Positions 46,736-55,582 of a stretch of 64,000 bases of DNA are shown piece after piece. The notes under the pieces are model-generated. The model was not told the DNA's origin. It saw only the letters and a program-made list of their open reading frames with translations, and ran no database searches. Origin of the DNA: Promicromonospora soli. GTDB lineage: Bacteria; Actinomycetota; Actinomycetes; Actinomycetales; Cellulomonadaceae. The stretch covers positions 408,807 to 472,806 of the forward strand of contig NZ_BNAS01000002.1 of assembly GCF_014653785.1 (NCBI RefSeq), written 5' to 3'. The translations under genes and the position numbers were made by a program. Numbering within the stretch: position 1 is the first letter of the stretch; each line of letters starts with the position of its first letter.

Positions 46736-46812
46736 CCGGCCTGGTTGCGGGCGTGACCGTTGCGCCTACGTGTCCCTTATAGGCGCAACGGTCACGCCCA
46801 CAACCAAGCCGG
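46736..46812. repeat. Family B palindrome between serS and a HAD gene
   Basis: Two 33-bp arms (46736-46768, 46780-46812; 2 mismatches) with an 11-base loop carry the GTTGYGGGCGTGACCGTTGCGCCTA motif. It lies 12 bp beyond the serS stop. The same motif forms the hairpin at 56936-57004. It is a likely terminator for the long serS transcript. Confidence 0.9.
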
Positions 46813-46824
46813 CTGGTGCGGTGG

Positions 46825-48096
46825 CTACTTGACCGGCTCGAGGAGCTCCAGGCCGCCCAGGTACGGGCGGAGGCCCTCCGGCACGTACACCGAGCCGTCG
46901 GGCTGCTGGTGGTTCTCCAGGAGGGCGACGATCCAGCGCGTGGTGCCGAGGGTGCCGTTCAGGGTGGCGACGTTCCGGGTGGAACCGTCCTCGGTCCGCT
47001 CGCGAACGCCCAGGCGGCGGGCCTGGAACGTGGTGCAGTTCGACGTCGAGGTGAGCTCCAGCCAGCGCTCTTGGGTGGGCAGCCACGCCTCGCAGTCGAA
47101 CTTGCGCGCCGCCGACGAGCCCAGGTCGCCCGCCGCCGTGTCGATGACGCGGTAGGGCAGCTCGACCTTGGCCATCATGTCCTCTTCCCAGCCCAGCAGG
47201 CGCTGGTGCTCGGCCTCCGCGTCCTCGGGGGCGCAGTAGCTGAACATCTCGACCTTGTGGAACTGGTGCACGCGGATGATCCCGCGCGTGTCGCGGCCCG
47301 CCGAACCTGCCTCGCGGCGGTAGCAGGCGCTCCAGCCGGCGTAGCGCAGGGGCCCGTCGGACAGGTCCACTATCTCGTCGCTGTGGTAGCCGGCGAGAGC
47401 CACCTCGGAGGTACCGACCAGGTACAGGTCGTCCTTCTCCAGGCGGTAGATCTCGTCGGCGTGCGCACCGAGGAAGCCCGTGCCCCGCATCGTCTCGGGC
47501 TTCACGAGCGTCGGCGTGATCATCGGCGTGAAGCCCTGCTGCACGGCCTGGTCCATCGCCATGTTGAGCAGCGCCAGCTCCAGGCGCGCGCCGATGCCGG
47601 TGAGGAAGTAGAACCGCGCCCCCGACACCTTCGCCCCGCGCTTGGTGTCGATGGCGCGCAAGCCCTCGCCCAGCTCCAGGTGGTCCTTCGGCTCGAAGCC
47701 CTCGGCCGCGAAGTCGCGCGGCGTGCCGACCTGCTTGAGCTCGATGAAGTCTTCCTCGCCGCCCGCGGGCGCGCCCGCGATCACGTTGGCGATGGAGTAC
47801 AGCACCCGGTCGAGTTCCTGCTCGGCCTCCGCGGCCGCTGCCTGATGGTTCTTGACGTCCTGGGCGAGCTGCTTGGTATGCGCCAGCAGTGCCTGCTTCT
47901 CGTCGCCCTTCGCCTGCGCCACGCGCTTGCCCAGGGACTTCTGCTCCGCGCGCAGGTTCTCGAACTCCGCCAGGGAGGAGCGGCGGCGCGCGTCGGCGTC
48001 GAGTGCCGCGTCCACGAGGTCGGGGTCGTCGCCGCGGGCCACCTGGCTCGCGCGGACGACGTCTGGGTTGTCGCGCAGAAGTCGGAGATCGATCAC
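46825..48096 (-). CDS. serS: Seryl-tRNA synthetase
   Basis: This 423-aa class II synthetase charges tRNA-Ser. An N-terminal coiled-coil arm (residues about 30-105) binds the tRNA long variable arm. The catalytic core follows: motif 2 [17 protein letters not shown] (about 260), ATP/serine residues in [15 protein letters not shown], and motif 3 [36 protein letters not shown] at the C-terminus. It starts 9 bp after the stop of the 1460-aa membrane protein and is probably co-transcribed with it and the lipid kinase. Confidence 0.98.
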   Translation of the reverse strand: MIDLRLLRDNPDVVRASQVARGDDPDLVDAALDADARRRSSLAEFENLRAEQKSLGKRVAQAKGDEKQALLAHTKQLAQDVKNHQAAAAEAEQELDRVLYSIANVIAGAPAGGEEDFIELKQVGTPRDFAAEGFEPKDHLELGEGLRAIDTKRGAKVSGARFYFLTGIGARLELALLNMAMDQAVQQGFTPMITPTLVKPETMRGTGFLGAHADEIYRLEKDDLYLVGTSEVALAGYHSDEIVDLSDGPLRYAGWSACYRREAGSAGRDTRGIIRVHQFHKVEMFSYCAPEDAEAEHQRLLGWEEDMMAKVELPYRVIDTAAGDLGSSAARKFDCEAWLPTQERWLELTSTSNCTTFQARRLGVRERTEDGSTRNVATLNGTLGTTRWIVALLENHQQPDGSVYVPEGLRPYLGGLELLEPVK

Positions 48097-48105
48097 GGGA
48101 GGAGC

Positions 48106-51100
48106 CTAACGGGGCTGCCCTGGCCGCGTGGTCCGCAGCGCGACCATCGTGAGCAGCGGCACCGCCGGGATGAGCGCGATCATCGCGATCCGGAGGCCGA
48201 AGTCGTTGACCAGCGAGCCCAGCACGGCCATCACCCACATCGCCACCAGCGCGGGCCGCAGGAACTCCCAGCGTTCCTGGGCGCGCCCGAACCAGTCAGG
48301 GATCAGGCGCTCCCGCCATGCCGCCGGCCCGTAGAGCGCCAGCCCCACCACCACGAGCACGAGCACGGTGACCCAGACCGCGGGCCCGCCAGTGATCGAG
48401 TTCAGCGCGTACAGGGCCTTGCGCAGCACGGTCGACACCGCCTCGCCGTCGACCACCTGGGCCACGAACCGGCCGAGGTGCGAACGCGACTCCGGCGGGC
48501 GCAGCCAGTCCAGCACCCCCACGAGGGCCACTACGCCGACGCCGGCCGCCGCCACCCAGGCGAAGCGCCAGAACGTGAGCCGAAGCCCGGAGGCGGCGGT
48601 GGCGACCACCACGAACGCAGGGACGAGCACCAGCCCGCCGCCGAGGTCGGCCCCGAGGGTGGGCCAGACGTCGACCGCCATCGCGACCACGCCAACGACC
48701 GTCACGGCCAGGGTGGCCAGAACCCGCTTCCCGCGTGACACGAGCAGCTGGGCCAGCGCGGCCGCGAGCACGATCGCCGCCACCGCGTACACCGAGAACG
48801 TCGGGTTGCCGAAGCCGTAGAACCGCGCGCCGAACGTCGGTGCCGACCCCAGGGGGGCCGCCCGGTTCAGCGGCGTACCGAACAGCGCGTCGAGCGTGAG
48901 CGCGACGAACGTGATGCCCGCGACCACCGCCGGGGCCGCCCAGAGCGGTCGTCGTGGGGCAAGCAGGCCAAGCCCGGTCACGGCCGCCGTCACGAGCAGG
49001 GTGGCGCCCACTATCGCGAGCACGGGCAGGTCGAACCGCCACCAGCCGGTCAGGGAGACGAGGAACCCGCCGGCCGGGAGCGCCGTCAGCGCGGTCGCGC
49101 CGATCTCGGCGGCGCGGCGCCACCGGCCCGGCACCTCGCCCAGCCCGCGCGCCCGGCGTCGGCGGGGCACCCACCAGCACGCCGCCGCCAGCGCGAGGCC
49201 CAGCCAGAACGGCATGTCCACGAGCCAGACGTACGCGTCGCGGCGCACGTGGTCGCGGGCGGTCATGTCGGCGAGCTCGTCGGCGGTGAGCCACGCCGAG
49301 GCGGGGCGCTCGCCGCCGCGCATCAGCGGCGTCGGGTCGATGTCGGCGGGCAGGTCCACCCCGGCCGCGTCGAGCACGGACGCCGGGACGTCCATCAGGC
49401 GCGCCACGCCCTCCGTGCGGGTCGCCGTGCTGGCCAGGTAGCGCGGCAGACCGTCGCCGGACGGCCGCACCATCGCCATCCCGAGCTCGAGGGCGTGCTC
49501 CGGCACCGTCGCGACGTCGATCACCAGCACCGTCGCGTCCGCGGGGGCTGCGTCCAGGACCCGCCACACCGCGAGGTCGACCATGGAGACGAGCTCGGCG
49601 CGGCGGGCCTCGACCTGCTCCTTGCCGTCGGGCCGCTCCTCCAGGTCCGCGCGTTCCGCGACGTTCAGCAGCGCGGAGCCCGCGTCCACGAAGGTGACCG
49701 GGCAGTCCCACGCGCCCGACCCCTCCGCCACCGCGGTGGCGAGGTCGAAGTACCGCCCGACGCTCCCGCCCCGGTCGGCGAGCGCCACCGCGGCGCCCGG
49801 GCCGACCGCCGTCGTGCACTGGTCGGCGAGCGCTGCGCCGAACGTGCCCGGGTGAGCGGCGTAGCCGGAGCCGCGCTGCAGCGCGGTCAAGCGGTCCCAC
49901 TGGTCGACGACGGCGGGCCGGTCACCCCGTGCCGCTCCGTCGCCTTCCTGAGCGCCTTCCTGGGCACCGTCCTCGGCTTCTTCCCCGCCGTCACCGGCGC
50001 CAGGCGCGTCGCCCGCAACCGGTGTCACCGAGATCTCGTCGCAGATCCAGTGGTCGTCGGCGTCGCGCTCGTCGGCCACCTCGGCGAGGCGGCCCGCCGA
50101 CAGGCTGAGCCAGCCGCTGTCCGGGCAGCGCGCCGCACGCCCGTTGGGCAGGGTGAGGCCGGCGGCGTCCGCGCCGTCGGTCAGCAGGCCGTACAGGGTG
50201 GGTGCGGGCGCCGTGCCGGTGTCGAGGGACGGCTGGACGTCGGTCCAGCGCAGGCCCTGCGTGCCGATGACGATCACGTCGCCACCCGGCGGTACAGCGA
50301 GCTCGGCGGTGTTGAGCGAGCCCGACTCCTCGCCCGCGGCGTCGGCGCCGGGCACGGGGAGCACGGCCGCCGCGAACAGCAGGCTCAGCAGCAGCGCGCC
50401 GGACAGGCCCAGCACCGCGGACGGTACGTTGCGCACCGGCTCGGTGGGCCTGCCCGGGTCTCGGAGCCCCCGCGTGGTATCGGAGCGAAGCGAGGACGCT
50501 TCGTAGGGGGACGACGGCAGCCAGCCGCGGGCGCCGAGGAACCGGGCCATCTGGTCCGGACGGGCCGCCAGGAGCGCGAGCACGGCGAACGGCACGAGCA
50601 GGACGAGCCCGCGCAGGCGGTCCCCGAAGAACGGCGCGGCGTCCACCCCGGTGGTCACGAGCGCTACGGCGGCCACCGCGCCGGCCGCGAGCCACATCGG
50701 GCGCGTGGTCCGCTGGGTGTCCGTCCTGCGGGTGCCGTCGCCCAGCACGGTCCCGACGCTCATCGCGGTACGGCGGCGCGCCAGGTAGGCCGCGATTCCG
50801 CCCGCGAGGACCAGCCCGGCCACCGCGTAGAGCACGAAGGCCACGTCGGAGAACCCGTAGAACCGGTCGGCGGTAGCGAGCGACGGGCCCAGCAGCGAGC
50901 CCTGGAGCAGCGTGAACCCGGTGAGGCCGTCGACGGTGAAGACCAGCCAGGTGACCCCCGCCGCCGCGACGGCGTTGCGCCAGGGGGCCGGGGAGAGCAG
51001 GCGGGACACGCCGCGCACGGTGAGCGCGACGGCGACCGCCGCCACGGTCAGCGACAGGGCCAGGCCGAACTCGGGCGCGGGCCACACCCACCAGCGCGTC

Positions 51101-52488
51101 AGCGTCGCCAGGCTTGCCGCCGCCGGGGCCGACACCGCGAGCAGCGCCGCGCCCAGCGCCAGTCGCCGCCGGTAGGGCCCGGGCTCCCGGCGCGGCCGGG
51201 CGGCGCGGCGCGGCAGCACCATGATCAGTACCGCCATCAGCAGGAACAGGACTATCGCGCCCCCGAACGCCGGGACCTGCGCGGGGATCGTGTCGGCCAG
51301 GACGTTGATGTACTGCCGGTTCTCGACCGTGCGGGCGACGGTGGTGCGGCGCGGCTCGCCCACCTCGATCGGCATGCCGTCGATCACCGGCTCCTCGACG
51401 GCCGGGGCCTGCTCGGGCTCCTCGGCCTCGGGGTCCGGCAGGGCGCCCCCGGCCTCGGCCGCGGTCGCCGTCAGGTCCGTGAGCTGCACGAACCCGGTGC
51501 TCCGCGACGCTTCCGACGTCAGCCAGCGGACCCGCGGCACGTCCACCACCCAGTCCACGACGACCTGCAGCCCCTGCTGCGTGAGCGGCGTGTCGGCGAT
51601 GCCCGCGACCAGCACGCGCGTCCCGGTCGGCAGGTTCCGCGTCAGGCTGCTGAGCGTGCCGTCAAGGGCCTCGAGCGCCTCGGCGCGCTCCGGGCCCTCG
51701 GGCAGGCTCCCGGCGTCGATGACGGTGACCGGGCACTCGGTGAGCACCTCGGTCCAGCCCGAACCGGGCGACGCGCCCGTGCCGGTCGACCCCGGCGCGT
51801 CCGGGCTCAGCGCGTCCAGGGACGCGACGTACCGGCTCACGGTCCCGTCCTCGCGGGCGAGCATCACGGCGGCGCCCGGCCCGACCGCCGTCGAGCAGGT
51901 GCCCGCCTCGGCCAGCATCTCGCCGAGGAGGCCGGGGGCCGGAGCCTCCGTGCGGCCGACGGGCTCGTCGTCCCGCCCCTCTTCCTCTTCGGGAAGCTGG
52001 GCCCAGCCGTCCACCGTCGCTTCGGCCGGCTCGGCGCCGCCCGCGCCGTCCGCCCTGGGCACCGGGGTGCACGACGTCGCCCCGCGCGCCTCCGGCTCCT
52101 GGCCGTCCTGCCGCCCGGGGTCGGGCTCGTCCGCACGTTCGGCGCTGCCCGCCGAGACCATCCGGCTGCCGGCCGAGAGCGTGAGCCACGCGTCCAGCGG
52201 ACAGGTCGCGGGCGCGGCGGTGCGGACGTTGATCGAGGCGACGGAGCCGCCGCCGATCATGTGCCACAGGTTCGGGGTGGTGCTGCGGGACACGTCGGTC
52301 CAGCGCAGACCGGCGACGCCGACCACCACGACGGGAGCTCCGGGTTCCGGCCTCGGGGCCGCCGACGCCGTCGTCGGCGCGACCAGGCCCAGCAGGGCCG
52401 CCACGAGCATGACCAGAACTGCGGGCACGGTCAGGGCTCGTGTGGAACGGGGATTCACCCGCCCAGAGTAAATGGCTGGAGCGGTCAC
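48106..52488 (-). CDS. Internally duplicated, very large membrane protein of unknown function
   Basis: This 1460-aa protein is built as two homologous halves. Half 1 (about 1-655) has a signal peptide, an extracytoplasmic domain (VVVVGVAGLRWTDVSRSTTPNLW; CPLDAWLTLSAGSR; CSTAVGPGAAVMLA) and about six helices with RFYGFSDVAFVLYAVAGL. Half 2 (about 680-1460) repeats the order (VIVIGTQGLRWTDVQ; CPDSGWLSLSAGR; CTTAVGPGAAVALA; RFYGFGNPTFSVYAVAAI) with extra C-terminal helices. The ecto-domain looks like the alkaline-phosphatase superfamily, but I see no metal ligand set. Half 1 lacks the final helices, and a family E palindrome (50467-50510) lies at the junction. GTG 52488 overlaps the lipid kinase stop; GTG 52458 is an alternative. 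Confidence 0.8.
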   Translation of the reverse strand: MTAPAIYSGRVNPRSTRALTVPAVLVMLVAALLGLVAPTTASAAPRPEPGAPVVVVGVAGLRWTDVSRSTTPNLWHMIGGGSVASINVRTAAPATCPLDAWLTLSAGSRMVSAGSAERADEPDPGRQDGQEPEARGATSCTPVPRADGAGGAEPAEATVDGWAQLPEEEEGRDDEPVGRTEAPAPGLLGEMLAEAGTCSTAVGPGAAVMLAREDGTVSRYVASLDALSPDAPGSTGTGASPGSGWTEVLTECPVTVIDAGSLPEGPERAEALEALDGTLSSLTRNLPTGTRVLVAGIADTPLTQQGLQVVVDWVVDVPRVRWLTSEASRSTGFVQLTDLTATAAEAGGALPDPEAEEPEQAPAVEEPVIDGMPIEVGEPRRTTVARTVENRQYINVLADTIPAQVPAFGGAIVLFLLMAVLIMVLPRRAARPRREPGPYRRRLALGAALLAVSAPAAASLATLTRWWVWPAPEFGLALSLTVAAVAVALTVRGVSRLLSPAPWRNAVAAAGVTWLVFTVDGLTGFTLLQGSLLGPSLATADRFYGFSDVAFVLYAVAGLVLAGGIAAYLARRRTAMSVGTVLGDGTRRTDTQRTTRPMWLAAGAVAAVALVTTGVDAAPFFGDRLRGLVLLVPFAVLALLAARPDQMARFLGARGWLPSSPYEASSLRSDTTRGLRDPGRPTEPVRNVPSAVLGLSGALLLSLLFAAAVLPVPGADAAGEESGSLNTAELAVPPGGDVIVIGTQGLRWTDVQPSLDTGTAPAPTLYGLLTDGADAAGLTLPNGRAARCPDSGWLSLSAGRLAEVADERDADDHWICDEISVTPVAGDAPGAGDGGEEAEDGAQEGAQEGDGAARGDRPAVVDQWDRLTALQRGSGYAAHPGTFGAALADQCTTAVGPGAAVALADRGGSVGRYFDLATAVAEGSGAWDCPVTFVDAGSALLNVAERADLEERPDGKEQVEARRAELVSMVDLAVWRVLDAAPADATVLVIDVATVPEHALELGMAMVRPSGDGLPRYLASTATRTEGVARLMDVPASVLDAAGVDLPADIDPTPLMRGGERPASAWLTADELADMTARDHVRRDAYVWLVDMPFWLGLALAAACWWVPRRRRARGLGEVPGRWRRAAEIGATALTALPAGGFLVSLTGWWRFDLPVLAIVGATLLVTAAVTGLGLLAPRRPLWAAPAVVAGITFVALTLDALFGTPLNRAAPLGSAPTFGARFYGFGNPTFSVYAVAAIVLAAALAQLLVSRGKRVLATLAVTVVGVVAMAVDVWPTLGADLGGGLVLVPAFVVVATAASGLRLTFWRFAWVAAAGVGVVALVGVLDWLRPPESRSHLGRFVAQVVDGEAVSTVLRKALYALNSITGGPAVWVTVLVLVVVGLALYGPAAWRERLIPDWFGRAQERWEFLRPALVAMWVMAVLGSLVNDFGLRIAMIALIPAVPLLTMVALRTTRPGQPR
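50467..50510. repeat. Family E palindrome at the duplication junction of the 1460-aa protein
   Basis: CCCCCGCG ... CTTCGTAGGGGG with the GAGCGAAGCGAGGACG core (44 bp) is read on the minus strand as YEASSLRSDTTRGLR, about residues 659-674. This is exactly where half 1 ends and the second signal-peptide-like helix begins. Confidence 0.85.
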
Positions 52489-53603
52489 GGTGCTCGGACC
52501 AGCAACGCGCCCGGCTGGACACGTACGTCGATCCCGACCGCCCGCCCGAGGGGGTCGCCATCGACCTGGGCCTCCTCGCCCGCGGGCACTTGGATGCGGG
52601 CTCGCCGGGCCTTCGTGTGGTCGATGCGGCCCAGCTTCTCCGGCAGCTCGTTACGCACACCGACACCCTGCATGGCGATCTCTAGCGTCAGCTGGGCCCA
52701 GCCGAACACGCCGCCGCGGACGTCGACGGCGGCCACGTCGAGCACCCCGTCGTCGAGCACGGCGTCGGGCAGCAGATTGACGCCGCCGGGGAGCATGCCC
52801 ACGTTGCCGACCATGATCGAGCGCGCGCGGGCCTCGACGGGCGGCTGGTCGTCGAGCTGCAGGTGGGCACGCATCCGCCGGGCCTGCATGTGCGACAGCC
52901 CGGCCACGAAGTAGGCGAGCCAGCCCACCTTCTTCTTCAGGTCGGCGTCGGCGGTGGCGACCATCGCGGCGTCGAAACCCAGGCCCGCGATGACGAGGAA
53001 GATGTGCTCCCGCTCCGTGTCGGGCTCGTGGTCGGGCTGGTTGGCGTTTTCGCCGTTGCGGGGCATCTCCGCGAACTCGGTCACCCGCAGCCAGCCGACG
53101 TCGATGGCACGTGTGCGGCCGTGCACGATCACGTCGAGGGCATCGCCAGTGCTGGCCAGCGGCAGCTCGAGGTTTCGGGCCAGGAGGTTGCCGGTGCCGA
53201 CGGGCAGCACGCCCATCGGCATGTTCGCGCCGACCATGGTCTCCGCGACCGCCCGGACGGTCCCGTCCCCGCCCGCCGCGACCACGATGTCGGCGCCGTC
53301 GTCCAGGGCCCGCTGGGCCTGGCCCTTGCCCGGGTCGTCCACGGTGGTCTCGTACCAGAGGGGCTCCGGGAGCCCGTGGGCGCTGCAGTGCGCCCGCACC
53401 TGGGCGAGCAGGCCGGCTGCGCCTTGTTTGGACGGGTTCACGATCACCGCCAGCTGCGGGGCCGCCTGCACGCTCTGCGGCGTGGCACGCCGCGGGTCGC
53501 GGCGCCGCTTCCACGCCTGCTGGGACCAGACGCCGATCGCGACGGCGAGTGCCAGCAACGCCACGGCGATCGCGGCCACCCCTAACCAAGCCTGCCACTC
53601 CAC
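52485..53603 (-). CDS. Diacylglycerol kinase family lipid kinase
   Basis: This 372-aa membrane-associated lipid kinase has one N-terminal helix (WLGVAAIAVALLALAVAIGVW), then the DAGK catalytic domain with AVIVNPSKQG (about residue 53), VVAAGGDGTVRAVAETMVG (GGDGT nucleotide motif, about 110) and GVLPVGTGNLLARNLELP (about 135). A C-terminal YegS-like beta domain follows. It phosphorylates diacylglycerol, sphingoid bases or another membrane lipid; the substrate is unknown. Its stop overlaps the start of the 1460-aa membrane protein gene (GTGA), so the two are translated together and may act on the same envelope lipid. Confidence 0.93.
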   Translation of the reverse strand: MEWQAWLGVAAIAVALLALAVAIGVWSQQAWKRRRDPRRATPQSVQAAPQLAVIVNPSKQGAAGLLAQVRAHCSAHGLPEPLWYETTVDDPGKGQAQRALDDGADIVVAAGGDGTVRAVAETMVGANMPMGVLPVGTGNLLARNLELPLASTGDALDVIVHGRTRAIDVGWLRVTEFAEMPRNGENANQPDHEPDTEREHIFLVIAGLGFDAAMVATADADLKKKVGWLAYFVAGLSHMQARRMRAHLQLDDQPPVEARARSIMVGNVGMLPGGVNLLPDAVLDDGVLDVAAVDVRGGVFGWAQLTLEIAMQGVGVRNELPEKLGRIDHTKARRARIQVPAGEEAQVDGDPLGRAVGIDVRVQPGALLVRAP

Positions 53604-53642
53604 GAGGTCAGCGTACGTGGCGGACCTGTGGAAGCAGGTTCA

Positions 53643-54440
53643 TCAGCTGCGGACGTTGGAGCCCGCGTGCCGCACCGCATCCACCGCACCGCGCACCTTG
53701 CGCGCGTTCACGGCCAGCAGGACGTCGCGGTACTGCGCCGCACGGTGGATCTGGCCCTTGAGGTCGTTCGCGGACGCCCGGTGCTTGAGGTCGCACGGCA
53801 CCTCGACCGCGACGTACCCCTTGCGCAGCAGGTCGATCGTCATGCCGGTCTCGACACCCCAGCCGCGGGCGAGCGGCGTGGCCGCCTCGAACGCCTCACG
53901 GGTGAGGCAGCGCATGCCGGAGAGCGGCTGCGACGGGCTCCAGCCCGTCATCGCCTCGATCGCCCGGCGGGACGCGCCCACCACGATTCCGCGGCCGCCC
54001 GCACCTGCCTGCTTGGGCAGCAGGGCGATCGCGAGATCGGCCACACCCTCGCGGACCGGGCGCACGAGGGGAGCCGTGTTCACGGCGGTGTCGCCGAGGT
54101 CGCCGTCGATGAACATGAGCAGGCGCGGGGGCCGCCCGTCGGCGTCGCGCATGGCGACCACCGCGGCGCCCGTCTCCATCGCGGCGGCCTTGCCGCGATT
54201 GTGCGAGTGGCGCACGACGACAGCCCCGGCGGCACGCGCAACGTGCTGCGTGTCGTCCTCGGAGCCGTCGTCGACCACGAGCACGAGGTCGACGTGGGGG
54301 ATCGCACGCGCGGAGCGCACAGTAGCGGCAATGCGCTCGGCCTCGTCCTTGGCGGGAATGATCGCCGCCACCCGTTGGACGTTCTTGCCTGCCAGAGCAT
54401 TGCCGGGACGCGTAGTCTTCGCGACCGGGAGAGCGTTCAC
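53643..54440 (-). CDS. Family 2 glycosyltransferase
   Basis: This 265-aa soluble GT-A enzyme has RVAAIIPAKDEAERIAATVRS, VDLVLVVDDGSEDDT (about residue 55), RLLMFIDGDLGDT (DxD-like metal site, about 108) and GASRRAIEAMTGWSPSQPLSGMRCL (acceptor region, about 155). The SGMRCL and ETGMTIDLL pattern resembles glucosyl-3-phosphoglycerate synthase-like and dolichyl-phosphate-sugar synthase proteins. No membrane helix is present. I chose GTG 54440 because GGACAGG lies just upstream; earlier in-frame codons lack a good site. It lies 39 bp upstream of the lipid kinase start on the same strand. Confidence 0.85.
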   Translation of the reverse strand: MNALPVAKTTRPGNALAGKNVQRVAAIIPAKDEAERIAATVRSARAIPHVDLVLVVDDGSEDDTQHVARAAGAVVVRHSHNRGKAAAMETGAAVVAMRDADGRPPRLLMFIDGDLGDTAVNTAPLVRPVREGVADLAIALLPKQAGAGGRGIVVGASRRAIEAMTGWSPSQPLSGMRCLTREAFEAATPLARGWGVETGMTIDLLRKGYVAVEVPCDLKHRASANDLKGQIHRAAQYRDVLLAVNARKVRGAVDAVRHAGSNVRS

Positions 54441-54635
54441 ACCTGTCCTGCCTGAAGCGTCGATTTGCCTTGGTGGGTGACCGGATAGCCCTTTGCTTGG
54501 TGAGTGCAAAGGTTTACCCCTGGAATCCTACTCCCTTGGTCCGCTAGTTGCCGAAACCAGGGCCGCTCGTGGCGATCCTCGGTGACTGCCGACGCGTTCC
54601 GGGCCGCTCGCGCACGACCGGCCGGGGCGTCCGGA

Positions 54636-55460
54636 CTAGCGCAGGGTGACCTGCCGGGAGACGATACCTGCTCTTGCGCGTCGCTCGTTCGCATCAAGCG
54701 GCTCCTTGATGGAAAGTGCTTTCGCGAGCTTCTTGCCGAGCTCGGTCGCGGGGCCCTCCAGATCGGCCGCCTGGGTGCCTTTCGGCAGCTCCCAGACAGG
54801 AACGACCAGGCCCGACGCACGAAACGCTCCCACGAACTTCCCACCCGCGAGCCCTGACTCGCGCTTTGCGTGGAGCCGAGAGATCGCGTCGATCACGTCG
54901 TCCTCCGGCTCGGGACGCGCCCAGCGCATGAACTCGCGGGTCATGCTGCACCAGTACGCCGACTCGACGGAAGACACCTTGACGGTGGGGATCGCGCCGT
55001 CGGCGGCGTCTTCAAGGTTCTCCTTGAGCTCCGGCGTGACGTCAGCGCTCGGGTCGAGCCAGAAGTCGAACGTGTCGTGCACGGTGACCTCGAACGGGAC
55101 GCTCAGGTCGAGCACGTCCTGCAGTCGCGGGCCCGCACCCGGCAGCTCGCCCGACTCGACAGCCGTACCCGGCTCGACCTCCAGCGCCTCGAGGAGCGCC
55201 GCGGCGAGGTCGCGGCTCACGTCGCCGGTGCTGAGGACCCCCTGCACGGCCAGCAGGATCGCGCCGTCGGCGCGGTGCAGCGCGGTCCAAGCACCCGGCA
55301 GGAGCGTCACGACAGTGACGTCGCGGGAGCCGTACTCGGCGGTGGTGCGAGCCGTCGCGGTCGCTGACGGGACGATCTCGCGCATCGCGACCCAGTCGGT
55401 CTCCCCGGGGAGACCTTCGAAGGGCCGGAGCACGAAGTCGGAGGAGGGGTTCTTGGCCAT
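54636..55460 (-). CDS. DUF5926 family protein
   Basis: This 274-aa cytosolic protein of unknown function is conserved in actinobacteria. Recognisable stretches: MAKNPSSDFVLRPFEGLPGETDWVAMREIVPSATA at the N-terminus, HDTFDFWLDP (about residue 130), VSSVESAYWCSMTREFMRWARPEPEDDVIDAI (about 175) and a C-terminal KKLAKALSIKEPLDANERRARAG. No catalytic motif is apparent. ATG 55460 gives the conserved start; 48 upstream codons in frame are not conserved. It diverges from a CoA-transferase gene. Confidence 0.85.
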   Translation of the reverse strand: MAKNPSSDFVLRPFEGLPGETDWVAMREIVPSATATARTTAEYGSRDVTVVTLLPGAWTALHRADGAILLAVQGVLSTGDVSRDLAAALLEALEVEPGTAVESGELPGAGPRLQDVLDLSVPFEVTVHDTFDFWLDPSADVTPELKENLEDAADGAIPTVKVSSVESAYWCSMTREFMRWARPEPEDDVIDAISRLHAKRESGLAGGKFVGAFRASGLVVPVWELPKGTQAADLEGPATELGKKLAKALSIKEPLDANERRARAGIVSRQVTLR

Positions 55461-55582
55461 GCGGCGAGTGTATCCGCGCGCATGGTTGCAGATCTGTCGA
55501 GCCGGTGATGTTTTTCGGAGCAGTCCGTCGCCGACCTGTCGAGCCGCGGCAGTACGGAAGGACGGGACGTGATGATGGAGAG

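Noticed and set aside
46813-46824. tRNA gene near serS or elsewhere
   Set aside because: I looked for cloverleaf-like stretches with GTTCGA-type T-loops and CCA-adjacent stems in the intergenic regions and found none.
49249-52914. A 1221-codon open frame on the plus strand
   Set aside because: It is antisense to the 1460-aa membrane protein and lipid kinase genes. Its translation is Arg/Gly/Pro/His-rich low complexity, typical of shadow frames in very GC-rich DNA.
55494-55546. Direct repeat CTGTCGAGCCG (55494-55504 and 55536-55546) upstream of the CoA-transferase
   Set aside because: It is only 11 bp with no dyad partner. It resembles half of family H but is too short to call an element.
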